Source: Chimonanthus salicifolius
Taxonomy: Eukaryota; Streptophyta; Magnoliopsida; Laurales; Calycanthaceae
Length of the DNA stretch: 64,000 nt
Assembly: GCA_013350335.1 (NCBI GenBank)
Contig: CM023540.1
Location: 61,563,195-61,627,194 of the forward strand
Direction: 5' to 3'
Within the stretch, counting starts at the first letter, position 1; each line of letters starts with the position of its first letter. A program made the position numbers and the translations under genes. The notes under the pieces were generated by a model. It searched no databases and had not been told where the DNA came from. It saw only the letters and a list, made by a program, of their open reading frames with translations. Below are positions 34,012 through 45,221 of this stretch, one piece after another.

Positions 34012-37000
34012 TGTAATACCCTAGAATTTTCAGTATATCAGTATTTACGAAAATGCCCTTGGATTTATAAATTGAAGGGTTATGATCATAGATGAGAAAA
34101 ATGGTGGGAACCATTGCTCAATGTACTTGTATAAGGTTTAAATTAAGTTAAATGGGCAAGGTACATTTATTTGGGTCAAAGAAGTTAAATGGGTCAAAGG
34201 ACCCAAATGGGACCCAATGGGTCGTGTATGTCATGATTGATCATGGAGTGGCTCAAAGCTTAATTGGTTTAAGTTCATTAAATATTTGAGTTGGTTTGAG
34301 TTGATATAAATAATGGAGTTTAGTTGAGTTGAATTTATTAGTTGAGTTACATTAAATGAATGAGTTGAGTTGGGTGAGTTAAATGAATGGGTTGGGTGGA
34401 ATGTTTATTTTAAGTAAGTGATGTGTGTGAATGGGAGTGGAATGGATTGATTTCAAGTGTAAAACAAAGAAAAACGTGGGCTGCATGGGGAAGTTATCTT
34501 ATGCATGTAACTCCTAATTAAGTGTTAAATGTTGGTGGAGGTTTTGGGAGTTACATGTGGTGAGGAGTTGCAAAGTTAAAAGATTCATAAAACACGTTGG
34601 ATTGCATGAGAATTATTCTATGCATGAGAATTAAAGGGGAGTTGGAAGGTTGAGTTGGTCCAAGTGAATCAAATGGGTGAAATTTTATTTAATTGGGTCA
34701 AAGTTTGTGAAATGGGTCAAAATGGCCAATTTGGACCCAATGGGTCGATTTTGACTTTGTTGACCATTAAGTGAGTCCAAGATTGATTAAATTGGGGCAG
34801 TTTGGAGTTTGAAATAAAATCATATAGTTGAGTTAAATAAGTGAGCTGATTTAGATAATTATAGTGAATGAGTTGGATGGAATATTTATTTTTAAGTGAG
34901 TGAGGTGTGTAGATAAAAGGTTTGTGGGTTGTTTCAAATTCAAAACTACCCTACACGTTGGTTGCATGGGGGTGTACCACATGCATGAAACTCCTAAGAT
35001 ATTGATGAATGAAATGACGGTTTTGGGAGTTACAACCTTGGGGAGTTGTATTTCAAAGTTTAATCCATAAGCACGTTGGAATCTTATGGGAGGATTATGT
35101 CTTGCATGAAACTCCAAATGGAGTGTTTATGTTGCAATATTAAAAGTATTATGCACGTTGGATACTATGGAGGCTTTATTCCATGCATGAAACCCCCCAC
35201 ATGGGGTATTGGTGAGAATCAAGGGAGGTGGAATTACATAAGGGTTATGGCATTTCAAATTCAAAATTATAGGCTACAACGTTGGGGCTCACTGGGTGTT
35301 TCACATTTTGGTTGAAACTTCTAGTTGGTAAATGAATGGGATTTGAGGAGGTTACACCAACAACCATGCAAGGAGACGTTGGTTGCTTGGGGTGTTTCAT
35401 TTCATAGATGAAACCCCCAAGTAACATAAAGAACTTTGATTAAGGATGGGAGTTACACAAGGGCTGAATTAACCTTGAACTGATTTTGGGCTTTTCATTT
35501 TACTCTCTCTATCCCTCTTTTCCTTGGACTGTTATCATCTCTCCAAAACCAAGAGCAGAAGCTGGTTGCTTAATCAGTCTTTGGATTGATCTCTTTTCAT
35601 CAAGACAAGTTCAGCCAAAGGGTTTTGGCATCAAGACTTAGCACATACATTCAAGGCCAAAGTTTTCTCTCTTTCTCCATCAAATCCATATCATTTGGTT
35701 GAATTATCTCAAGGAGCTTGCAACAAGATCAGTCTCAGTCCAAAGAACAGTAAGAGAGAAGGAGAGGTCAAGGAAATAAAGGGTCAAAGAAGGAGTCAAA
35801 AGAACCGAAGGAGACACGGTATTCGTAAGTGCATTTTGAACCCTTGTTTAATAGATTGGTTAAGAAAATGAGATCTGGCCATCGTATGGCCAGATCCATC
35901 AATGGTTTAAATATAGGAATGTGATGTTTAAAAGTGGAAAAATATGGACCATAGGGTTCGGCCCTTTGGATGGCCGAACCCCATGAGAAAATTGGTGAAT
36001 TCTATGGTGTTTGAAAGTCAAAAATCCATATTTTGGAGTGGGGCTTTTAAAAGATTTTTATATGGAATTAAGCTTATTGTTTTGGAGTAGATATGACATG
36101 ACTGAACCATGTTTATCTTATGTTAATTTGCTGATTAATATCATAGATAAATATTGGCGGGTTTTCATTAAGAGAACCATAGGGTTCGGCCATGTGTATG
36201 GCCGAACTCCATGGACTGTTTTGTGGGATATTTGGATTATGATAATGAATGTTTATGCTTATGATTTTCGGAATTACATATGTCAATTATGGACTTAGTA
36301 TTAAGGTGATTAAACATGAAAGATGATGGAACATGTGGTTAAAATCTCTAGGGTGAGGTTCGGCCATGTTGTGTGGCCGAACCCCACCAATTGACATTTT
36401 TTATGGACTGTTTTGGTTGAATCAAAAGGTTTCAAGTTTGAAGTTTATGGAACAATATGAGGTGATTAAAAAAAGGGTACCAAGTGCGCATTTTGGACAA
36501 GTCATGGTTCGGCCATTTCATGGCCGAACTATGGGGTACTATGGCTAAGTTAGGACTTGGAGGTTTAAATAGGAAAGCCATAGGGTTCGGCCATATGTAT
36601 GGCCGAACCCCATGGACCATGAGCATGGGCTTTATGAATCCATTTCATGGAAAGGATCGCCGGTTTTAATGTTAGTAAAATTATTTATTGGTAGCAATGG
36701 CATAAAGGTAATTATTGATGAAATGACCAAAGATGGTATGATGATGGGGTTGGATGTATGGACCCAAACCAATATGGTGTGGTTTGGCCATGTAGTATGG
36801 CTGAACCCCACCAAGTGATATTTTGAGGATTGAGGTTGTCAATAAATTATTTGGATGGTGTTAATCCAAATTAAAAGAGACCAAAGTTTTAAATGGGTGA
36901 GGTTCGGCCATGGGGTATGGCCGAACCCCACAAAGTGGATTTTTGGGACTTAGATTAAGATGGAATCACATGGATGAATGTTTAACTTGCTGTTACGTAA

Positions 37001-38104
37001 ATAAGGTATTGGGATTGCTAGAATGGTGAACAAGCCGTAAACGGAAGACGGTTCACAAGAGCGGGCAATCTAAGTAATCTAGTGTAGGTTTCCTACCTTT
37101 GTTGTAACCACTATTTCATATGTTGTTTTATGTTGATTTTGATATCTTATATGATTGTAAAGTTATGTTTTTAAATGACATGTTTGCATAGACATCTCAT
37201 GCATGGCATGGGATGATGGTGTTGTAACCGGAGGCCACACTCCGTCGGGGCGTCCGAAAGACCACTGTGGGGTACCCTGATGATGAGAATCCCATCAGGA
37301 GGAATCCGGAGGCCACACTCCGTCGGGGCGTCCGAAAGACCACTGTGGGTTACCTTGACGATGAGAATCCCGTCAAGTGATGGCTATGTTGAATGGTGAT
37401 GGGTGGGACTCATTACATGTTCATTTCATACATAGCATGTTTTTATAGAATTTTGTCACACATGTATTATTATTATACTATTTGCATGTTTTTGTCTAAC
37501 CATGTGGTAGCCCTATTCGGAAACACTACTGGGCGCGTTGATCTAACGCCCTATCTGTATCCGTAGTGGATGATGCAGGGAAAGGGAAAAACGTGGAGCG
37601 AGAAGAGGACCAAGTACGGAAACTTGGGCGGTTTGAATGATTGGAATGGATTATGAATGGACTATTTTATGAACTTGATATTTGATATATTTGGACAATG
37701 TAATTTGGTAATTAGTTATGTTGGCTTGTAATAAGTAGTTAAGATAGATGCTATGGTTTGTTTTATGTTGGATGTTTTGATTAAACGATTAGTTAAGATT
37801 GATTAGTAATTTTGGAGAATAAGTTATGTACTTTGCTATCTAAGAATGGAAAATTGGATTAATCATAGGTTCTATTATAACCTCAGTTAGATTTAGACTA
37901 AGTTAATTCCGTAAGTTATATATGTACCATGTGCGGATCAGTTTTATGGATTTAGTTCATACGCACATGGGCTTGGCCAGTTAAGGGTCAGATTTAGAGA
38001 TCTGAACTTAACTCGCGTCGTGACACTCCGCCCCGATTACATGATTATTATATTTAAAAAAAAAAAAACTCTGAAAATTAGAGTGAAAAGGACGGGGTGT
38101 TACA
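34012..38104 (+). mobile_element. Solo LTR, Tekay-type, 4.09 kb, TSD AAAAT
   Basis: Starts TGTAATACCCTAGAATTTTC and ends GGACGGGGTGTTACA, with AAAAT at 34007-34011 and 38105-38109. The tandem-repeat sequence resumes exactly after it. It is longer than the other LTRs because U3 carries a diverged duplication: the GGGTCAA...GGACCCAATGGGTC block at about 34170-34230 recurs at about 34690-34750, each copy followed by AT-rich sequence and ATGCATG-type phrases. Donor-like TTC|GTAAGT at 35825, hairpins 35872-36928, GTAGGTTTCCTACC near 37084, GC-rich repeats 37228-37380, GGGCGCGTTGATCTAACGCC 37531-37550, GCAG ending 37578. Confidence 0.94.
35872..36928 (+). repeat. Eight hairpins, including one with changed but still matching arms
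   Basis: Hairpins start at 35872, 35954, 36182, 36357, 36506, 36583, 36781 and 36901. Seven are of the GGTTCGGCC type. The first has arms GATCTGGCCAT (35872-35882) and ATGGCCAGATC (35886-35896): both arms differ from the norm at the same paired positions, so an 11-bp perfect stem is kept. Loops vary from three to six bases. Confidence 0.95.
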
Positions 38105-38438
38105 AAAATAGCCTATAGGTCAGTCGCTAATGCTTATGTCACAACTCAAAATGTTGATTCATAACATGTCTCTATCTCGAAAAAGGAAAAACAAAATTGT
38201 TGATTGATATATATTGACCAATTGATTGGCCAATGAGTTGTTGGGGAACCTTTATGAAGGGAAATACATGCCTGATGAGTTGATTCTGAACCCTTGATCA
38301 ATAAACATTAGTCTAGGCATTGCTCTAAACTTCTTTTATGTTGATAGTTGGGCCTATACTAGGGATGGCCCCGTACATGGCCCAATTATGTGTGACCAAA
38401 AGAACTAAATGGCTCTCTCCTTGACCTGGCCTCCTAGA
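38105..38438 (+). repeat. Tandem repeat unit 3, right part
   Basis: Resumes with AAAATAGCCTATAGG after the solo LTR and runs through the short AT tract, TGTTGGGGAACC and GACCTGGCCTCC to 38438, where a minus-strand LTR begins. The matching sequence in unit 1 is at about 12420-12795. Confidence 0.88.
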
Positions 38439-39884
38439 TGTAACGACCCACCCTTTTTTCCATTGATTAAATCAGAGTAAATTATTTTTATATGGAAAAA
38501 GGACGGATACGTCACAACGCTAGCCGAGTTCAAGTCCGAAGACCCAACCCTCGACTGACCCAATTCTAACACACAAGTGGGTCAACCCACCAATATTTAT
38601 GCGTGTGCTAGCATAACACTTGTAAAATAAAATGTGCGGAAATAATACTTACGGAATTATAATACCAAACATTTCAATAGCAAGGATGGAAATAATTTAA
38701 CCATATAAGTCAAACATCAAAACAAATCCAAAATAAAAGTTATCTAAATTATTATATCATTGGATCCTATGAAATTACATAGTTCTATCAAATTGCCAAA
38801 ATAAGAATTATGAGATCTTCAGGCATCTCTGGATCCATCTCTTGATCAAGCATGGCTATCACTAGGTCCAACTTCTTCTCCTTTACCCTGATTTGTGTTA
38901 AAATCTAGGGGAAAAATGTACGGGCTTAGTCAACTTACCTAGTAGGAAATTTCAATCACAAAGTGCACTAGGTGTTAAATCTCATAATAACATATATTAG
39001 AAATAACAAATGAGGAAAATCATAGATAAGATCAACACATGTTTCTCAAAATACAATAAGAGAATACCAAAGACTTATAACTCAGAAATCATAAAAATGA
39101 TATGCCATGGGTGCCATGCATCAATGATATGCCCTTCAATTTCCATGCATCATATCATAACTATCACTTAAAATAATAATTCTCAATATTGGCCACTTAT
39201 GTCCACAACATTTGAGGCGGCGACCACCAGAGTGTTGTAACCCATCCACAAATTAACCAAGACTATCGGTGGAGTGTGGTCTCCTCCCTCTGCGTAGGGT
39301 TTCGGGACCAACCCAGGAGCTCTTTGGCCCAACTATGCCGTAACATTCATATCCAAGGACTGGGCAAAAGTCTAATATTTTTATAATCATTTTACATGAG
39401 TCCAAGCGAGGTCCGGACATTCCTTCTTCACTCAGTACTATCAACCCTCCCATGCAACCATGCATGAGGTAATGTGTGCAAACATGATGACAAAATCATA
39501 AATTCAATAATTTCTCATCAAAATCATATCCATGTACATAGTAAAATCATAATCTCATAAATACATATTTATGCTTTTAAAAGATATAACATATAATAAA
39601 ATCATTCACTTCATTGTGCTTAGGAACTCCTACCTGATCGAAAGTGATCAACCAAAGGAGATTCACGCGTTTGTTCAAACGGCATCAGGACTACCCTTTG
39701 TTCCTTTTGTCCATGAACATGTTTCAAATTATAACTTTCATGGTACTATCATATAAAACATTTTGTCTAATTTACATAGGTTTATTTAAGACCTAAAGTT
39801 CCTCTGTATGATCTTTAAAGTCTAACAGACTCCAAGTGCATCTGATTTATCATCAAACATATTGGCCTTATGAAACTGTCCATG

Positions 39885-40720
39885 ACTCAAGCCGACATAT
39901 CGACATTGTCGATACATCTCCTCTGAACACAGTCGACACATCGATCATCGCGATATATCAACTGGACTCTATTTGTTTCAGTTCATATTTTCCAGTCCCT
40001 CTTCGGGTCCCATATATCAACACAGTCAATACATCTAGTTATGTGGCCTGGCTAGGTCTGTTTCAGTTCATGTTTTCCAATTGTTCTCAGGTTACAAGTA
40101 TCGACCCAGTTGATACATCTATGGTTTCATTGGTCCGACGTGTCGAGCATGTCGACATGCTCTTCTAAGTTTGATATTCGTGTTGGTTTTCTGTTTTCAA
40201 ACCATATGTATCGATCCAGTCGATACATATGCAGGTGCATATACCTGAGGTGTCGACTTCATCGACATGTCCTCTGGGGTTTGGTCTATCAATATTACCA
40301 TTCATCCTTCGTTCCCAGGCTGATATGTAAGCCCGATCGATACATCTATTAATGATCCGTGGGCATATCGACACAGTCGATATGTCAACAGACTCATTCT
40401 TCATTCCGCATCTTTTCATTCCTTTCTAGTCATTTCCAGGCCGACGTATCGATCTGGTTGATACATCGTACTGGAATTAATTTCATTCCTATTTCATCAT
40501 ACCCAAGTAGATATATCGATCTAGTCGATATATCTTCCCGGTGTAATTTCATCATCTTCATATTTCTTTTCTAGTTCAGTCATATCCAGACCAACACATC
40601 GGCTTTGTCAACTGGTCGCTCTGGGATCAATTGATCATTTGTTCATTCCGACTTCCATCTCTATCGTACCCAGGCCGAAACATCGATGTGCCGTCCTGGG
40701 TTTACTTTCTTTCATTCCAG
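39885..40720 (-). repeat. ATATCGAC/GTCGATAT palindrome array (main part)
   Basis: About twelve small palindromes with arms resembling ATATCGAC and GTCGATAT and a 2-4 base loop: near 39897, 39930, 40014, 40099, 40137, 40206, 40247, 40330, 40361, 40442, 40508, 40592 and 40679. Spacing is about 40-80 bp. Substitutions are frequent, but both half-sites usually remain readable. Five more lie on the other side of the inserted LTR (43774-44600). Confidence 0.9.
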
Positions 40721-41129
40721 CTGGATACATGCTGTAACACTTTGGAATTCCATGTTATCAATATTTACAAAATTTGCCATTTTAATTGTGAATTATTTGA
40801 TATGGACCTTAGATGGGTAAAGTGTTGGGTCAATTGCCCAATTAGGACCCAACGGTTATGGTATAAGGTTCAATTTAAAGTAAATGGGTAAGGCTCATTT
40901 AATTGGGTCAATGTTGTTATTTGGGTCAAAATGCCCAATTGGGACCCAATGGGTTGTGGTTGACTTGGTTGACCACCAAGTGAGTTCAAGCCTAATTAAA
41001 TGGGGCTGAAATAAAATGGGAATGCAATCAATTGAGTTGAGTTGATTTGAATTAAATTAAAGTGATGAGTTAAGTGAGTTGAGTTGATTTGAATTAAATT
41101 AAGGTGGAGAGTTTTGGTTTAAAATTCAA

Positions 41130-41365
41130 ATTCAAACAATGGTTACACGTTGGAGAGATGGAGGGGTTATGGTTATTTTCAAATTCCAACAAGGCTACAC
41201 GTTGGAGAGATAATGGGAGCTTTGATTTAATTTTCAAATACAAACAAGGCTACACGTTGGAGAGATAATGGGGAGTTTTGGTTTAATTTTCAAATTCAAA
41301 CAAGGCTACATGTTGGAGAGATGATGGGGAGTTTTGGTTTAATTTTCAAATTCAAACAAGGTCGA
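41130..41365 (+). repeat. 57-bp minisatellite, about four copies
   Basis: Repeats of a unit that begins CAAGGCTACACGTTGGAGAG and ends with TTTTCAAATTCAAA, at about 41130, 41188, 41245 and 41303. Related LTRs (14440-14600, 30200-30330) have the CACGTTGGAGAGATGGAGGG phrase once or twice, so this copy expanded locally. Confidence 0.85.
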
Positions 41366-41691
41366 ACTCTCCCTCTCCCTCTTGGTTGTTTCTCTCCCTC
41401 ACACCCTCTCTTAGCCGACCACTCACAAGGACAAAAGAGAAAAGAACTTAGAGCTTACATCCCAAACTCCTCTCCCCCCTCTCACTCAAGGCCAGTCCTC
41501 TCTCCAACCCACATAATTTGGCCGAACTCTATGTCTCTCTCAAGCTCTCACACTCGGCCAAATGATCAAGAAGGAGGAGGAAAAGGCTAAAGAAAGAAAG
41601 GATTGAAAGAACAAGCCGGAGCAAAGGAAAACCGGAGGAGTCGCGAACCGGTAGGTATTTTTTAAAATTTTGTTTAAAGAAAGTAACCATA

Positions 41692-42587
41692 GGGTTCGGC
41701 CATGGTGGATGGCCGAAACCCATGGAAGAAAATTTGGGGTTGATTTGGGCATTTTAATGGAAAGGAGGAACCATAGGGTTCGGCCATAGTGCATGGCTGA
41801 ACCCCATGAAAGAACATTGGTTAATTTTAAATGGAGTTTGAAGGGTAAAAATCATAAGTTTATGTGTATGATGTTTAAAGGATTATAAGCTTAGATAAAT
41901 GATTGTTAAGGGAAGATTATGAACCACCATGGCCGAACCCCATGGAAGGTTAATAATATTTTAATGGGCTACAAAACATGAAAATGGTAGAGGCATGTTA
42001 AGGATTTTTAAAGGACTTTAAAGGGAGGAATACTAATCATTTTACATGGTGTTAAAATGATATTTGGTGAAAGAACCATGAACCATGGTTTCGGCCATGG
42101 TGTATGGCCGAACACCATAGAAAGTTATCAAGGACTTTGAAGGGATGGTGATAAGTTCAATTGGTTTAAACATGGTAGATGATGATAAAAAAGAATGAAT
42201 CTAAATGCATGGTTAAACTCCATGAGGGGACCTTATTTTATGGACCAAAGAAGGTTAAATGATTCAATGGAAAAATGGGATTAAGACATCATAGGGTTCG
42301 GCCATGGTGTATGGCCGAACCCCATGAACCATTTTGTGGATCAAAGTGTGGACTTATGTATGCCTAGATGAATGGAATGTTAGCCATGGATAGAAGAATG
42401 GCAATATTGTAAATATGGGAGAAAATGATAGATCATGGGTTCGGCCATGGTGTATGGCCGAACCACATGAGGAATGTATTTGGTGGACTTAGGGTTTTTT
42501 AAAGTGGTCTACTTGTATATGATTTATTAAATCAAAGGAAGGAGAAATTCAAGTGGGTGAGGTTCGGCCATTTGTATGGCCGAACCC
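41692..42587 (+). repeat. GGTTCGGCC hairpins of the 40733 solo LTR
   Basis: Hairpins start at 41692, 41775, 42088, 42294, 42437 and 42561, plus a half-copy at about 41930 that kept only the ATGGCCGAACCCC arm. Confidence 0.95.
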
Positions 42588-43773
42588 CACAAGGTTGTGT
42601 TTATGGACTTAGACCTAATGTTAAATCAAATGGAATATAGGATTGACTCGTTGATATGTAACAAGGTGGTGGGACTTCATAAACGGTGCGCGATCGTGAG
42701 CAGTTGCCGGTTTAAGAAGCAAGGACACTATAGTGGTCTTTAGTAGGATTCTACCTTTTCGAAACATGGTTTATGTATGATGGTTTATTCTTATTTTGAT
42801 GAATTTATGTTGTAAAAGATATGTTCCAAATGTGAGTTTTAATGCTATGTTTATAATATAAAATAGCATGTGTTTCATTAGCATCTCATGCATGGCATGG
42901 GGTGAAGGATATGTAACCGGAGGGGCCACACTCCGTCGGGGCATCCGAAAAACCTATGTGAGATACCTTGATGTGCATTTCCATCAAGAAGAAACCGGAG
43001 GGGTTACACTCCGTCGGGGCGTCCGAAAGACCTATGTGGGGGTACCTTGATGTGCATTTTCCATCAAGAGATAACCAGAGGGACCACACTCCGTCGAGGC
43101 GTCCGAAAGACCTAAGTGGGGGTACTTATATGTAATTGTGATGGGTGGGACTCATTGTATTTGACATCATGGCATGGCATTGTTTTATATAGTTTTGACA
43201 TTATGTTGTTATATATGATTTGTACTAACCATGTATAGACCCTAAATGGAATTCCTACTGGGCGCGTTGTTCTAACGTCATACTTCTACCCTAGTGGATG
43301 ATACAAGAAAGGAAAGGGACGATGAACGTGATCAGAGCCAAGCATAGGAGCTTGGATATGCGATTGGTTTATATTTTATTTATGGTACTCATGGACATGT
43401 GTTTTGAGTAGCTAGACTTCGGGCATGTAATAATATAGGTAATTTTGCTATGGTCTGAATGGTTGGTTGGATATTTAAGTTAAGTTTAAGTATGGTTAAA
43501 GACTTGAAGTACTTTGCTATCTAAAAAGGAATAGTTTTAGTTTCTATTATAATCCGCAGTTATGTTTTAATTCCGCAAGTTAACTTATTATGTGTGAACC
43601 GTGTTCATAGGACTTAGTCCATGCACACATAGGGTTGGCCAATTAAGGGTCGGACTTTAGAAGTCCAGACTTAGCTCGCGTCGTGACATCCCACTCTCAA
43701 TCACTTTAAAAAAAATAGACTCTGATTTTCGGTAAGCGAGTGAAAAAGGGCGGGGCGTTACACATGCCCCAAG

Positions 43774-44600
43774 TGACACATCGACAAAGTCGATATGTCG
43801 ACTGGGTCGAGTCAGAAGTCATGGACCCATTATCCATGGCTTCCCTTAACTCAGGTGTTCATTGTTCTTGGGTTCTTTCTTTCCCAATCCATTCATACAA
43901 GCTTTCTAAACAACCTAGTGTTATTGATTTACTCAAAAATATCATAAATTCACTTAATTCGAGTGATTCGTAGGTGTGCTCGAATGGGTGAAATCTGATC
44001 TCCCTTGTCTCCTTGCTCTCCACCCTCCTTCCTAACTCGATTTTTTTTTCTCCTTGCTTGGTCTCTCCTTCCTTTCCCAGAAAGACGAAGCCCGTGAGGA
44101 GGTGAAGAGGTTCTTGGTCAAGTTGAGGGCTAAGATGTAAGTGATAGGGTGCACTCGAATGAGTAAGAGAGGTGGTCAGGCACTTTGTTTCTTCTAGGTT
44201 TTCTTCTCTCTATTTTTCTCTCCTTTTATTTTCTTTCTTTCTTTCTTTTTCCCTGATTTTCTCTTAATTTTATCTTCGTCTCTTTCCATCCCTAGACTCT
44301 TAATTGAGTCCTTGAAAATGGAAGAGGCACTGTGAATGCTCATGCGTGAAAAAATGGAAGGTTTGGACGGTGGTGACAGAGCGTCTGTTGAAGACATTAG
44401 GCCTACTCGACACATCAACTTTGTCGATGTGTTAATCCATTTGATTGTCTTTTCCTTGATACATCAACCACGTCGATGTATCCTTCTGACAACTTATACC
44501 TCGGTTTTGGATATCAGTTTTTCCCGACACATCGATCTAGTCAATGCATTGTCTGAAAACGTTCAACATTGCCGACACATTGACCAAGTCGATCTATCGC
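43774..44600 (-). repeat. ATATCGAC/GTCGATAT palindrome array (outer part)
   Basis: Continuation of the array at 39885-40720 after the inserted solo LTR: copies near 43776, 44408, 44458, 44524 and 44571, with a CT/GA-rich leader-like stretch between 44050 and 44310. Confidence 0.85.
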
Positions 44601-44727
44601 CTGAGGGAAATTTAGTTTCCCGTATTTCTTTTAATATATATTTACATTATTTGGACAAAATCATATATTTCATTTATATGATAAATAAATTATATAAAAC
44701 GAGGAGTTAAAACTCTGGGTCCGTACA

Positions 44728-45221
44728 ATACTTGCACCTTTTGGAATTTTCGTCCCAAAAATTAGACGAAGGTTGGATTCCAAAAGAAAAACAAAATTCT
44801 GATTCTATTTCCCAAGTGGGTTCTTCATTTCCGTGTCTCTCCCAGACCACTTTGACAAAAGGAATTACCCTGTTCCTTAGTACTTTTTTGTTCTGCACCT
44901 ATGATATTGATACGTCTTTTGACGTATGTTACGTTGCTTTGAACATCCAATTCTTATGCATCCAAAACATAAGATGGATCAGGATTATACTTTCATAGCA
45001 TTGATATAAGAAATAAATTGTGCATGTTGGATAACTGTGAGGGAAGTGCTATGTGATATGCAGCCTCACCAATCTTATCAAGGACTGAGAATGGTCCTAT
45101 AAACCTTGGGGTCAGCTTCCCTTTCTTCTCAAACCTCATTTGCCCTTTTCTCAGTGAGACTTTTAGGAATACTAAGTCTCCCACTTCAAATGTCAAGGTT
45201 CTTCTTCTCTTAACCATTTCA
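44728..45221 (-). pseudogene. Integrase C-terminus and chromodomain of the third Tekay element
   Basis: Minus strand from about 45221: VKRRRTLTFEVGDLVFLKVS, RFEKKGKLTPRFIGPFSVLD and GEAAYHIALPSQLSNMHNLF (integrase C-terminal GPF module), frameshifts, then LRNRVIPFVKVVWERHGNEE and PTWEIESEF (chromodomain, 44880-44800). The polypurine-like AAAAGGTGCAAG lies next to the LTR edge at 44727. Everything upstream (gag to integrase core) is missing: at about 45221 the reading frame ends abruptly in LTR-like sequence of another element. It is more diverged from the two other Tekay copies than they are from each other. Confidence 0.88.

Larger units (their letters stand above)
40733..43762 (+). mobile_element. 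Solo LTR, Tekay-type, 3.03 kb, TSD CATGC
   Basis: Starts TGTAACACTTTGGAATTCC, ends GGGCGGGGCGTTACA, flanked by CATGC at 40728-40732 and 43763-43767. U3 with GGGTCAATTGCCCAATTAGG, a 57-bp minisatellite, CT-rich leader (41370-41550), CCG|GTAGGT donor-like site (41651), hairpins 41692-42587, GTAGGATTCTACC (about 42747), three GC-rich repeats (42915-43120), GGGCGCGTTGTTCTAACG (about 43260-43277) and terminal block. The acceptor-like AG is weak here (ACAAG at 43303-43307). Confidence 0.95.
38439..44727 (-). mobile_element. 3' LTR of a third Tekay-type element, split by a solo LTR
   Basis: Ends TGTAACGACCCACCC (38439) and GGGTCCGTACA (44727) on the + strand; about 3.25 kb once the inserted LTR (40733-43762 plus TSD) is subtracted. 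To its right lie the polypurine-like tract and integrase end of the same element. Minus strand: a palindrome array, the AGTAGG...AAGTTGACTAAGCCC box at about 38945-38920 with a CAG acceptor-like site at 38888, and the terminal block. Its left flank is the tandem unit; the right-hand TSD is lost because the element is truncated at 45221. Confidence 0.88.

Noticed and set aside
44194..44418. Lysine-rich ORF on the minus strand
   Set aside because: Translation of a CT/GA-rich leader tract inside an LTR; no conservation visible.
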